This document shows, one piece after another, positions 1 to 8,198 of a DNA stretch of 64,000 nt; the stretch's first letter is position 1, and every line of letters starts with the position of its first letter. The notes below the pieces were generated by a model. The model ran no database searches and had not been told where the DNA came from. It saw only the letters and a list, made by a program, of their open reading frames with translations. The DNA is from Phocaeicola abscessus CCUG 55929. Its GTDB lineage: Bacteria > Bacteroidota > Bacteroidia > Bacteroidales > Bacteroidaceae. The DNA lies in assembly GCF_000312445.1 (NCBI RefSeq), contig NZ_HE997185.1, forward strand, positions 177,986-241,985. The letters run 5' to 3'. The position numbers were made by a program, and so were the translations under genes.

Positions 1-280
1 TGGTTCGGGGCTTTTGAGTTAAACGGTGATTATCGTCAGGTTCAATCTACATACATTGTTCTCAAGGAATCGTTAATGGCAAAGTATAATTATCGCCTCG
101 TATTATTGTTGCGATCTTCCTTTTTCACAAGAGAAGAAAGAAGATATAGAGACTTTTTTCATCTGTATTTATATGTATTACAGTTGTTTCCAGATATGAA
201 ACACCTTTTTTCAGATATGAGACATCTCCCGAAATCATCTTCTTTAGCTTTGCGCCGTTATCAACGAAAAAAGAAGAATA
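1..280. other. unassigned left edge of the window
   Basis: I cannot assign a gene here. Plus-strand frame 1 is open from the first base to 318, but its translation has no feature I recognise and it overlaps the better candidate gene starting at 281. The stretch is AT-rich. It may hold the 3' end or downstream region of a gene lying outside the window. Confidence 0.3.
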
Positions 281-547
281 ATGAAGAGGATGTATTGGGT
301 ATATATAACGGAGGATAGCGAGGCCGGAATAACCATCGGGTTTTCTGCCGAAATGGATAAAACGTTCCTTAAGCTTTCCGCACGTGGAACCCCCCTTTTC
401 TATCTCCGTTCCTTTTCCATTCCTTTCGATGCTTTGGCACACAAACATCTGCTCGAGGACCTCTCGTTAAAAACAATCAGGAGGTTCATACGGAACCATC
501 GGGAGGAGACGAAGCAATGCTGCGACAGACTTTTATTTAATTATTGA
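281..547 (+). CDS. small protein with a GIY-YIG-like sequence pattern
   Basis: An 88-residue protein. It begins with an aromatic VYI strand (residues 5-9), then ITIGF about ten residues later, a basic mid-section and an ALAHKHLLEDLS helix near residue 51. This order resembles a shortened GIY-YIG nuclease fold, and similar small proteins occur in Bacteroidales as I remember them. The usual catalytic Arg and Glu are not clearly present, so nuclease activity is doubtful. It lies 38 bp upstream of the fimbrial operon on the same strand, but nothing ties it functionally to fimbriae. The call rests on pattern resemblance only. Confidence 0.45.
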   Translation: MKRMYWVYITEDSEAGITIGFSAEMDKTFLKLSARGTPLFYLRSFSIPFDALAHKHLLEDLSLKTIRRFIRNHREETKQCCDRLLFNY

Positions 548-585
548 GAAGAGAAGCAAACAAAACATTCTAAACAAAACAAGAT

Positions 586-1365
586 ATGAATTATAGAAGA
601 ATTGTATTGACGGTGCTGCTTGGAGGAGCCATTCTCCAGGCCTATGCACAGGAGGTTCCTGAAGAACGGGCCGCGGTTCGGGGATGGTACGCCGGACTTC
701 GCGGCGGACTGTCGGCAGGAACGTCCACCTTTGTTTCGGCAGCTGCCGATAAGTTTCGGCCGGGGTGGAGCGCTGGTTTTTTCGGCGGTTACCGGTTTAG
801 CTCCGTATTTTCACTCGAAGGGGTATTGAAGTGGGGAGAAGTTACGCTCGGCGTCCGCAAGAGCGATGTCGACGCCGACTATTGGCTGGGCAGAGACCTC
901 GTGCGCTACCATGCTCCCGTCATCGACTTTGAGGGGTGGAACTACAACGACCTCAAAAGCCGTGTCGGCATCGGCAGTTTCGGCTTGCAGGGCAATATCG
1001 ACTTGTTGGGATTCTTCCGCTCCGGCAATTGCCGCTGGCGCATGGAGGTCTCACCCCTCGTCTCGGTAGTGCGCACGAAAGCCGATTTCGTGACGATTCC
1101 CGACGATAAGACCGTCATGGGCCTCGAGTCCCGATGGCATATCGGTTGGGGCGGCGAGGCGCAAATCGGTTACCGGGTGTCCGAGCATTGGGGTATCGGC
1201 ATCTACAGCGGTTTCATGCAGCTTGCCGGCAAACGCCTCGACCGCATCCCCGAACAGGGTTACAAGACCAATCTGCTCCGCGAAGGCGGCCTGAAGCTCA
1301 CTTATGCTTTCGGTAAGAAAGTGGTTGCCAAAGCGCGCCGTTCGGAAACAGCAAAGGAGGATTAA
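586..1365 (+). CDS. outer-membrane beta-barrel protein, first gene of the fimbrial operon
   Basis: A 259-residue protein with a clear signal peptide (hydrophobic core, cut near AYAQ, residue 22). The mature part has alternating aromatic and glycine-rich strands such as WYAGLRGGLSAG, FFGGYRFSSVFSLEG and GGEAQIGYRVSEHWGIGIYSG, typical of small eight-stranded outer-membrane barrels. It stops 3 bp before the next gene, so the two are almost certainly co-transcribed. Bacteroidales fimbrial loci often begin with a small barrel protein; a role in surface anchoring or assembly is inference. The basic C-terminal tail after the last strand is unusual for a barrel, whose last residue is normally aromatic. 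Confidence 0.65.
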   Translation: MNYRRIVLTVLLGGAILQAYAQEVPEERAAVRGWYAGLRGGLSAGTSTFVSAAADKFRPGWSAGFFGGYRFSSVFSLEGVLKWGEVTLGVRKSDVDADYWLGRDLVRYHAPVIDFEGWNYNDLKSRVGIGSFGLQGNIDLLGFFRSGNCRWRMEVSPLVSVVRTKADFVTIPDDKTVMGLESRWHIGWGGEAQIGYRVSEHWGIGIYSGFMQLAGKRLDRIPEQGYKTNLLREGGLKLTYAFGKKVVAKARRSETAKED

Positions 1366-1368
1366 ACA

Positions 1369-2295
1369 ATGAAACAGACATCATTTTATTACACCTTCGT
1401 GTGCCTCGTGGCACTCTCCATCACGTCACTTTTGTTGTCACTTTTGTTTTTTATGATGTTCTTACTTGCGTCGTGCAGCTCCAACGACAGGGGCGATGAC
1501 GATGATTACGGCATTTCCGCCGCCCTTTCGTGGGCAGACCCGGCCGATGCCGGCAGCGAAATCAAGGATGTCAGGGTGTGGATATTCCAAGCCGACGGCA
1601 AGCTCGTGTCCGAGCGTCAGTACGGCAACAAGTTTCTGATTGCCCTCGACATCCATTCGCTTCCCGCGGGGGAATACGACGCGGTGGCTGCGGTCAACCT
1701 CATCGAACCTTTCGGGGCCGACGGCGGCGAGACATTTTCCACCTTGTTGCTGAAACTTCAAGAAGCTTCCGCCTCGGCCCAACACGCCCACTATGCCGTG
1801 GAGCGCATCGGCCTGCCGAAGCACAAGAATATCCGTATCGACCTCAGACTGCGCCGCATCCTTTCGGAGCTTACGGTAGAAGTGGAAGGCGCCCCACAGG
1901 GTGCGAAACTCGAAACGGTGGTGCTCAATGCCGCCGAAGCCCTTCTCCCCTCGCAAAAGGAGGCCGACGGCACTTGGGGCAGAGCTTCTGAAAACAAGCA
2001 GCCGGCCGAAGGCAAGACCGCCGCCGAACAGAACGGACTTATCAAGACCGAAACGCTTCGTCCGATGCCCACGGTGAGCAACGCCGCACATGCCTACCTG
2101 CGCTTTACGTTCCGCCTTGCCGACGGAAGCCTGCGCCGGTGCGATGCAGAGGCTCCGTCCATGAAGCCGGCCGGCAAGTACACGTTGAAAATGAAATACT
2201 CCGAACTCAAGCCTTTCATGCACATCGACGCCACACGCATCAGCGACTGGGAAGAGGGATGGACGATAAGCGGAGAGATACCGGAACCCTCGTGA
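1369..2295 (+). CDS. FimB/Mfa2-like fimbrial anchor lipoprotein
   Basis: A 308-residue lipoprotein with a long hydrophobic N-terminus (residues 10-35) ending in the lipobox LLASC. The mature region fits the FimB/Mfa2 family: an N-terminal domain with VRVWIFQADGKLVSE and LPAGEYDAVAAVNL, then a second beta domain with AYLRFTFRLADGS and a closing ISDWEEGW strand. Proteins of this family anchor the fimbrial rod in the outer membrane and limit its length. The start was chosen because it lies 3 bp after the barrel gene and precedes the signal peptide. The signal region carries a repeated LLLSLLFF-type stretch, longer than usual, so a slightly internal start is possible. Confidence 0.7.
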   Translation: MKQTSFYYTFVCLVALSITSLLLSLLFFMMFLLASCSSNDRGDDDDYGISAALSWADPADAGSEIKDVRVWIFQADGKLVSERQYGNKFLIALDIHSLPAGEYDAVAAVNLIEPFGADGGETFSTLLLKLQEASASAQHAHYAVERIGLPKHKNIRIDLRLRRILSELTVEVEGAPQGAKLETVVLNAAEALLPSQKEADGTWGRASENKQPAEGKTAAEQNGLIKTETLRPMPTVSNAAHAYLRFTFRLADGSLRRCDAEAPSMKPAGKYTLKMKYSELKPFMHIDATRISDWEEGWTISGEIPEPS

Positions 2296-2354
2296 CTGAA
2301 CGAGGCGAGTGATGAACCCTTTTTTTAGTTATTCAACATATTAAATTAACGAAC

Positions 2355-3248
2355 ATGAAGAAAATGATTCTTTTCGCTGCCGCACTGGCAGCCGTTGCGC
2401 TGACAAGCTGCAACAACGACAACGAACAGGCGCAGTCGCAGACCAAGCCTGAGTACATCACCGTGAGCACCTCCATCGACAACCTGACCCGCGTCTCCAC
2501 CACGGGAAACGCCTCCCGGTTCGACGAAGGCGACAAAATCAGTGTCTATGCCTGGACGGGCACGGCCGACGAGGTGGCCGCCACCAACCTCGTAGTGAAC
2601 AACTCCGTCAACGAGCTGAAAGGCGGCAAGTGGCTGCCCACGCCCCTCATGAAGTGGGTGGACATGGCCACGCCGCACTTCTTCCTCTCCCTCTATCCTG
2701 CCCGCAACGTGGCCGACTTCAAGGCCGACCCCGTGACGGTAGACACCGGGAAGCAGATGGAGAGCGACCTGCTCGTGGCCGTCAATACCGGCCAGGGCAA
2801 AGCCGGACTGAAAGCCACCGATAACCCCGTGCAGCTGCGCTTCGACCACATGATGTCCAAGCTCGTTCTGGAACTGACCTACCGCAACGAGTTCGACGGA
2901 ACACCCGCCGTGGCTTCGGTAAGCACGGAGGCAAAGAACGAAGGCACCATCGACTACCTCAAGGGTGTGATTACGCTCGGCGGGACTGCCGAAACCTTCG
3001 GCCTGCAGGCGCAGAAGGCCAACGAGGTATACGCCTCCGTCATCATGCCGCAGGAGGTGCAGAAGTTCACGATAGCCATCGACGGCAAGAACTACGTCTA
3101 CACCCATCCCGCACCGCTCGCCCTCGTAAAGGGAAAGAAGCAGACCGTGAAGCTCATTGTGGGGCGCAACCGCATCGAGCTGGACCAAGTGGTGATTAAC
3201 GACTGGGGAGCTGCCGAGGACATCACGGGCGGAGAAGCGGTAGATTGA
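2355..3248 (+). CDS. fimbrillin-family lipoprotein (Mfa1/FimA-like) 1
   Basis: A 297-residue protein with lipobox ALTSC at residues 15-19. It shows the fimbrillin-family signature: an early TSIDNLTRV strand, FDEGDKISVYAW near residue 57, LRFDHMMSKLVLEL near residue 158, and a C-terminal INDWGAAEDITGGEA. Fimbrillins of this class are exported as lipoproteins, cleaved after an Arg in the N-terminal domain by an Arg-specific protease, and polymerised by strand exchange. Several Arg residues sit in a suitable place here, including TR near residue 46. Its position straight after the anchor gene suggests a structural subunit. Confidence 0.8.
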   Translation: MKKMILFAAALAAVALTSCNNDNEQAQSQTKPEYITVSTSIDNLTRVSTTGNASRFDEGDKISVYAWTGTADEVAATNLVVNNSVNELKGGKWLPTPLMKWVDMATPHFFLSLYPARNVADFKADPVTVDTGKQMESDLLVAVNTGQGKAGLKATDNPVQLRFDHMMSKLVLELTYRNEFDGTPAVASVSTEAKNEGTIDYLKGVITLGGTAETFGLQAQKANEVYASVIMPQEVQKFTIAIDGKNYVYTHPAPLALVKGKKQTVKLIVGRNRIELDQVVINDWGAAEDITGGEAVD

Positions 3249-3298
3249 ATAGGTGATAAACACCGATTATAAACCAATTTCAAAAAAAAGAAAAGAAC

Positions 3299-4174
3299 AT
3301 GAAGAAACTCTTTTTCATCTCGATGCTTGCAGCGGCGGCCCTCCTCGGGGGGCTGACCGCCTGCAACAACGAACTTGGCGAGCCGCAGGCAGACCGAGTT
3401 CCCGAAAATGCCGTGCGGATTACGGCCGGTATAGCCAACCCGTTTGCCGCCACCCGCTCCATGCCGTTAGGCACGGAGGACGAGCAAACCAAGTTCAAGG
3501 CGGGAGACGAAATCTTGGTGAAAACCGACTACAGCGACCAGCGTGCCACCTATCGTTTCGATGGCTCTGCCTGGACGCCCAAAGACGGCAAGTACCTCCT
3601 TTGGAAATACGACTGGCCGGAGTCTTTCAGAGCCTTTTATACCGTCGAATCTGGCTTGCAAGCTGTTGCTGGGGAACCATATGTTTTTCCAACAGACCAG
3701 AGCAGTATAGACAAAATCGCTAAAGCAGATATAATGTTCGCGAATCTTAACCCAGCAAAGACGAAAGAGGTGTTGCACTTTGCGATGCAACGCCAGACGG
3801 CACGCCTTATTGTCAAGATAGCCGGCTTCAACTCCGAATTTCCTGCCGATGCCAAGGTGGAGAACGTCGAGTTTCATAACAAGAGCAACGCAAGCGCCCC
3901 TCAAGTAACATACACACCCTATGCCGATGGCGAGGGCAAGGCGGGCAGCACCTACACGGTGCTTGTTCCCAGTGATGCTGCGAACCATACGGTTTCCCTT
4001 ACCGTAGGTGACAAGGCGATGACTGCCAAGCTGCAGGACTATTCGTATAATGTCGGCAAGAGCTACACCTACCGCCTCACCGTGGGCAAGGAGAAACTCG
4101 AGGTGGGCGAAGTGACCGTGGCCGACTGGAGCGGCAGCGCAGTCATCACGGGCGGAGAAGCCAAGGCGGATTAA
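3299..4174 (+). CDS. fimbrillin-family lipoprotein 2
   Basis: A 291-residue lipoprotein with lipobox GGLTAC (residues 17-22). Family landmarks are FKAGDEILVKTDYSDQ near residue 66, FAMQRQTARLIVKIAGF near residue 160 and ADWSGSAVITGGEA at the end. From the lipobox on, most of it is nearly identical at DNA level to the N-terminal half of the 6023-8053 gene, with patches of divergence, so the two are a recent duplication or have undergone gene conversion. The first eight codons differ between the copies. It is followed by the 23-bp tandem array and then the HU-like gene. Confidence 0.8.
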   Translation: MKKLFFISMLAAAALLGGLTACNNELGEPQADRVPENAVRITAGIANPFAATRSMPLGTEDEQTKFKAGDEILVKTDYSDQRATYRFDGSAWTPKDGKYLLWKYDWPESFRAFYTVESGLQAVAGEPYVFPTDQSSIDKIAKADIMFANLNPAKTKEVLHFAMQRQTARLIVKIAGFNSEFPADAKVENVEFHNKSNASAPQVTYTPYADGEGKAGSTYTVLVPSDAANHTVSLTVGDKAMTAKLQDYSYNVGKSYTYRLTVGKEKLEVGEVTVADWSGSAVITGGEAKAD

Positions 4175-4192
4175 GGCACCCTCGCGCCGGCA

Positions 4193-4431
4193 CTTACAGT
4201 ACGGCTACAGTCGAACTTACAGTACGGCAACGGTCGAACTTACAGTACGGAAACAGTCGAACTTACAGTACGGCAACAGTCGAACTTACAGTACGGCAAC
4301 AGTCGAACTTACAGTACGGCAACAGTCGAACTTACAGTACGACTTCGGTCGAACTTACAGTACGGCAACGGTCGAACTTACAGTACGGCAACGGTCGAAC
4401 TTACAGTACGGCAACGGTCGAACTTACAGTA
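4193..4431. repeat. 23-bp tandem repeat array, ten units plus a part unit
   Basis: Units start at 4193, 4216, 4239, 4262, 4285, 4308, 4331, 4354, 4377 and 4400, with a partial unit at 4423. Each contains CTTACAGTACGG then a short variable core and GTCGAA. The core changes (CAACG, CAACA, AAACA, CTACA), and unit seven is the most divergent. The period is exact, there are no spacers, and 23 is not a multiple of three, so it is neither CRISPR nor a coding repeat. It fills the gap between a fimbrillin gene and the HU-like gene, 43 bp before the latter's start. Confidence 0.95.
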
Positions 4432-4473
4432 AAGAAAAACAACTATATTAATCACCAAAAAACAGTAAAAATT

Positions 4474-4941
4474 ATGTTGATTCATCAAATTAAAAAAGAG
4501 ACTGCCTATATAGGCAAGAACAAGGGTAAGACCGTTTACTACGCGGCCCCCGTTGTACAGGACAAGATTACCACCCGCCAGGTGGAAGACCGCATCATCA
4601 ACGCCACGGCGCTGTCGCGCGCCGACGTGCGCAGTGCCATCACCGCCCTTGCCGAAATCGTGCGCGAAGAGATGTTTGCAGGACGGGCGGTAGACCTCGC
4701 CGACCTCGGCTCGTTCAAAGTCGTTTCGATAGGCAAACGCGTGATGACGGAGAAAGAAGTCACCGCCGACACGCTGAAAGCGCCCCGCATACAGTTCTTC
4801 CCCAAAATGGAGATGCGCAATCAGACCAAGAGCATACAGCGCATCGTGCTGCGCAGCGGCGAGAGCGTACCCGAACAACCCGGCACCACGCCCACGCCCG
4901 GCGAAACACCTTCGCCCACGCCCGAAAACCCCTTGGGTTGA
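4474..4941 (+). CDS. HU-family DNA-binding protein with a Pro/Thr-rich tail
   Basis: A 155-residue protein. Residues 1-125 match the Bacteroidota HU-HIG-like family: a YIGKNKGKTVYYA beta segment near residue 13, a helical region with ITALAEIVREEM, then LADLGSFKV, which corresponds to the HU core motif, and a basic strand region. The last 25 residues are a low-complexity tail rich in Pro and Thr. HU proteins bend and coat DNA; family members in Bacteroidetes are often near variable surface loci. It has no signal peptide, so it acts in the cytoplasm although it sits between fimbrial lipoprotein genes. The tandem array directly upstream could be its binding site or its control region; that is inference. 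Confidence 0.85.
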   Translation: MLIHQIKKETAYIGKNKGKTVYYAAPVVQDKITTRQVEDRIINATALSRADVRSAITALAEIVREEMFAGRAVDLADLGSFKVVSIGKRVMTEKEVTADTLKAPRIQFFPKMEMRNQTKSIQRIVLRSGESVPEQPGTTPTPGETPSPTPENPLG

Positions 4942-5013
4942 AACCCCGAAGGAGGGAAAACATTTTTCGTTCATCAACAGTAATCATTCAATAACAATAA
5001 AATAACAAAGAAA

Positions 5014-6009
5014 ATGAAGACAATAAAGAATCTGGCAATGCTTGCCGTTGCCGCACTGACCGCTGCTTCGTGCAGCCACGACGAAAACCTCGTTGCTCCC
5101 GCCGACCACTTCCCGGCCGACGGCATCATCCGCGTAGCTACCGACGTAACCCGCCCGCAAACCCGTGCGGGAATGGAAACAGCCAACCTTCAGGCATTCC
5201 GGCTGCGGGTAGAGAACACCGCCAACGCCAACTATTGCTACAACGCCCTGATGAAGAAAGAAAGCGGCGAATGGGTGAGTTACGATAACGCCGGCGCCGA
5301 TAAACTGATGATGCTCTGGCAGAACAAGACCCAGAAGGTGAACGTAGCCGCCGTATGCATCCCCTCCGACATCACGCTGACCGACGAGAATTGGCTGGCC
5401 ACCGGCGCCACGCCCGTGAACATCAAGGTAGAAGCCGACCAGAGCAATGCCGACCGGCTGAACAAAAGCGACCTCCTCGCGATGAAGAACCACGAGGTAG
5501 ACCCTGCCAACGACCTGACCCCGCAAGGCAAGATGAAAGTGGAACTCAAGCACCGCCTTGCCAAGCTCAACCTCACCGTGCAGCTCGGCACGCAGTTCAA
5601 CCTGAACGGCGCCGGCACCGCCGCCAACCCCATCACCGCAGTGAGCGTGGAAGGCACGAAGACCGAGGCCACATGGAAACTCATTGAAGATGCCATGACC
5701 GAACAGGGCAGTGCGACCCCCGTCAAACCCCTGACGGGTATCTACACCCCCGGTCAGGGCGAAACGAAGAGTGCCGTGGCGAAGTACGAATGCATCCTCG
5801 TGCCGCAGACCATCGCCGCCAACGGCTTCCAGGTGAAGATTGCCATAGCAGGCAAAACGTATACATGGAAGTCCCTGGCCGAAGTCAACCTCGCGTCCGA
5901 CACGCAGTACGAACTCACCCTCACCGTGGGCAAGGACGTAGTAATCGTCGGCGGCTTCTCAGCCACCCCATGGACCGAGGGCGGCACGGAGAATATCGAA
6001 ACGGAATAA
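5014..6009 (+). CDS. fimbrillin-family lipoprotein 3
   Basis: A 331-residue lipoprotein with lipobox TAASC (residues 16-20). It has the family layout: IRVATDVTRPQTRAGM with Arg residues near 47-52 as possible processing sites, a middle domain, MKVELKHRLAKLNLTVQLG near residue 172 (the fimbrillin H.L.KL strand), and a C-terminal TPWTEGGTENI matching the W...GG ending. It is distinct from the other fimbrillins in the operon. It lies 72 bp after the HU-like gene and 13 bp before the large fusion gene. It may be an accessory or minor subunit. Confidence 0.75.
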   Translation: MKTIKNLAMLAVAALTAASCSHDENLVAPADHFPADGIIRVATDVTRPQTRAGMETANLQAFRLRVENTANANYCYNALMKKESGEWVSYDNAGADKLMMLWQNKTQKVNVAAVCIPSDITLTDENWLATGATPVNIKVEADQSNADRLNKSDLLAMKNHEVDPANDLTPQGKMKVELKHRLAKLNLTVQLGTQFNLNGAGTAANPITAVSVEGTKTEATWKLIEDAMTEQGSATPVKPLTGIYTPGQGETKSAVAKYECILVPQTIAANGFQVKIAIAGKTYTWKSLAEVNLASDTQYELTLTVGKDVVIVGGFSATPWTEGGTENIETE

Positions 6010-6022
6010 ACTTTTTGATGCA

Positions 6023-8053
6023 ATGAGACTTAAAGTAACAATAACACTTGCAGCGGCGGCCCTCCTCGGGGGGCTGACCGCCTGCAACAACGAATTTGAC
6101 CGGCCACAGGCAGACCAAGTTCCCGAAAATGCCGTGCGGATTACGGCCGGTATAGCCAACCCGTTTGCCGCCACCCGCTCCATGCCGTTAGGCACGGAGG
6201 ACGAGCAAACCAAGTTCAAGGCGGGAGACGAAATCTTGGTGTACGCTCCCAACAGCGACCAGCATGCCACCTATCGTTTCGATGGCTCTGTCTGGACACC
6301 CAAAGACGGCAAGTACCTCCTTTGGCAGGAGGACACGGAGGATTTCAGAGCCTTTTATCCCGCCGAATATGGCTTGGTACTTATTGGTGGGGCAGCATAT
6401 GTTTTTCCAACAGACCAGAGCAGTACAGACAACATCGCTAAAGCAGACCTAATGGTAGGGGATCTTAATCACCAAGCAAAGACGAAAGAACCGTTGCACT
6501 TTACGATGCAACGCTGGATGGCACGCTTCATTGTCAAGATAGCCGGCTTCAACTCCGAATTTCCTGCCGGAACCAAGGTGGATAACGTCAGGTTCCATAG
6601 CAGAAGGGCAGGCGCCTCTCAAGCAACATACACACCCTATGCCGATGGCGAGGGCAAGGCGGGCAGCACCTACACGGTGCTTGTTCCCGATAATGCTTCG
6701 GACCATACGGTTTCCCTTACCGTAGGCGACAAGGCGATGACCGCCAAGCTGCGGGATTATACGCCTGATAAGGGCAAGAGCTACACCTTTAACCTCACCG
6801 TGGGCAAGGAGAAACTCGAGCCGGGCGAAGTGACCGTGGCCGACTGGACAGGCAGCACAGTCATCACGGGCGGAGAAGCCAACTTATCCAAATGGGACGG
6901 GGTGACTACATCGCCCGTAACTCCCGAAGCCGACGGCAAGACCTATAACATCAAGGAACCGGAAGAATGGGTATGGCTTTGCGAACAGGTAGGCAACAAA
7001 ACGATTTCTACGAACGGACTGATCGTCAATCTGACCGCAGACCTGAACTTCGGCGGGCACGAAATGTATCCCTTGGGATATACGAAAGGCGATGAAAACG
7101 GTACGGCCGTTGGTTTCTGGGGCACGCTCAACGGAAACAATCACACGGTCGAAGAATTGAAGATGACACAAAGCGCCTATCGGCACATTGGTTTCATCGC
7201 TCAATTAAATCCGAGGTCCGAGGTTAAAGACCTCACCGTAGAGTGCAACATCAAAGGAAATTGTGAAAAGGTCGGTTCGGAAGCTGTGAGTATCGGAGGA
7301 ATAGCCGGAATCAGCATCGGAGGAACCGTACAAAACTGTACGGTAAAAGGGAAAGTATCCTCTGATAAGGCATTTGTCTATATGGGAGGTGTTATCGGCT
7401 GTTTTTACGGAGGAACCATGATGAAATGTTCGAACTATGCCGAGGTGGTCTCCCTTTCCGACGATAACAGGATTATAGGGGGCGTGGCCGGATGTGTGGC
7501 CGATCTTTTACTGACAGGGTACGATATGCCCTCTTTCATGATAGCCTGCGTCAACTACGGCACGCTCGCCATACGTGGAACCGGACGGGCCGGAGGAATA
7601 ACGGGAGAGGCCGCGTTTAATTCGGACAAACCGGACGACGTCCGAAGCACTTTTGCGGCCTGCTATAATGTCGGGGCTACAAAGGTTGTGGAAGATGCAA
7701 CTTATACAGGTCAGGCAACGGGATTGTGCGTAGTACCGTTTGAAAAGAATACGGAACTTTACGGCTGTTTCAGTGCCGGTACTCTTCCGCAAGACGGAAA
7801 TCCCGGCGTAGCCTTAAGAAAACCGTATGGCAATGGAGTCTTTGCCCTTTCGGATGCTTCGGACAATCTGCCGGCCTCTGTAGGAATAGCCGATACGGGG
7901 GTAAACTGCGGAAAGAAAACGCAGGCCGACCTGAACTCTCCGGAGACGGTAAAGGCAATGAACGACGCCATCGAGGCCTTCAATGCAAAAGAGCCGGCTC
8001 ATGCCTGTACCTACCGTTTCAAAGCGGGGCCGACTTATCCGGTTTTGGAGTAG
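6023..8053 (+). CDS. fimbrillin fused to GLUG-type repeats, candidate tip adhesin
   Basis: A 676-residue protein in two parts. Residues 1-290 are a complete fimbrillin domain nearly identical to the 3299-4174 product, including lipobox GGLTAC and the ending TVITGGEA. Residues 300-676 begin with a WDGVTTSPV linker and carry GLUG-like repeats: GGHEMYPLG, FWGTLNGNNHTVEEL, IGGIAGISIGGTVQNC, MGGVIGCFYGGTMMKC, IGGVAGCVAD and AGGITGEAAF. GLUG repeats occur in bacterial surface proteins and adhesins and form right-handed beta stacks. A fimbrillin domain with an extra C-terminal module, last in the operon, fits a fibre-tip subunit. The tip role is inference. Confidence 0.8.
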   Translation: MRLKVTITLAAAALLGGLTACNNEFDRPQADQVPENAVRITAGIANPFAATRSMPLGTEDEQTKFKAGDEILVYAPNSDQHATYRFDGSVWTPKDGKYLLWQEDTEDFRAFYPAEYGLVLIGGAAYVFPTDQSSTDNIAKADLMVGDLNHQAKTKEPLHFTMQRWMARFIVKIAGFNSEFPAGTKVDNVRFHSRRAGASQATYTPYADGEGKAGSTYTVLVPDNASDHTVSLTVGDKAMTAKLRDYTPDKGKSYTFNLTVGKEKLEPGEVTVADWTGSTVITGGEANLSKWDGVTTSPVTPEADGKTYNIKEPEEWVWLCEQVGNKTISTNGLIVNLTADLNFGGHEMYPLGYTKGDENGTAVGFWGTLNGNNHTVEELKMTQSAYRHIGFIAQLNPRSEVKDLTVECNIKGNCEKVGSEAVSIGGIAGISIGGTVQNCTVKGKVSSDKAFVYMGGVIGCFYGGTMMKCSNYAEVVSLSDDNRIIGGVAGCVADLLLTGYDMPSFMIACVNYGTLAIRGTGRAGGITGEAAFNSDKPDDVRSTFAACYNVGATKVVEDATYTGQATGLCVVPFEKNTELYGCFSAGTLPQDGNPGVALRKPYGNGVFALSDASDNLPASVGIADTGVNCGKKTQADLNSPETVKAMNDAIEAFNAKEPAHACTYRFKAGPTYPVLE

Positions 8054-8092
8054 TGACGGGCCAAATGATAATAACCTGAATTCAATATAAAA

Positions 8093-8131
8093 GAGGAGGA
8101 GAAAATGAGACGCGTCAGTTGCCGCGGGTGA
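8093..8131 (+). pseudogene. orphan ribosome-binding site and start codon of a lost operon gene
   Basis: A strong AGGAGGAG sits just before ATG at 8105, but the frame ends after eight codons at 8131, where the palindromic array begins. The spacing after the last fimbrillin gene (about 50 bp) fits another operon member. I read this as the leftover 5' end of a further gene removed by a rearrangement. A true eight-residue leader peptide is the alternative. Confidence 0.4.
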
Positions 8132-8198
8132 CTAACGTTAGTCGATGGTGGTGACTGCCGTTAGTCGTTATTCATGACTGCCGTCAGTCACCACTTAC
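8130..8198. repeat. second 23-bp-period array, built of palindromes
   Basis: Three units start at 8130, 8153 and 8176. Each begins with a 14-bp palindrome or near-palindrome: GACTAACGTTAGTC, GACTGCCGTTAGTC and GACTGCCGTCAGTC. The remaining nine bases of each unit vary. Weak further matches lie in phase at 8107 and 8199. The spacing is exactly 23 bp, as in the array at 4193, although the unit sequence differs. Confidence 0.9.

Noticed and set aside
4193..4431. CRISPR array
   Set aside because: Units of 23 bp abut directly with no spacers, and no cas-like gene is nearby.
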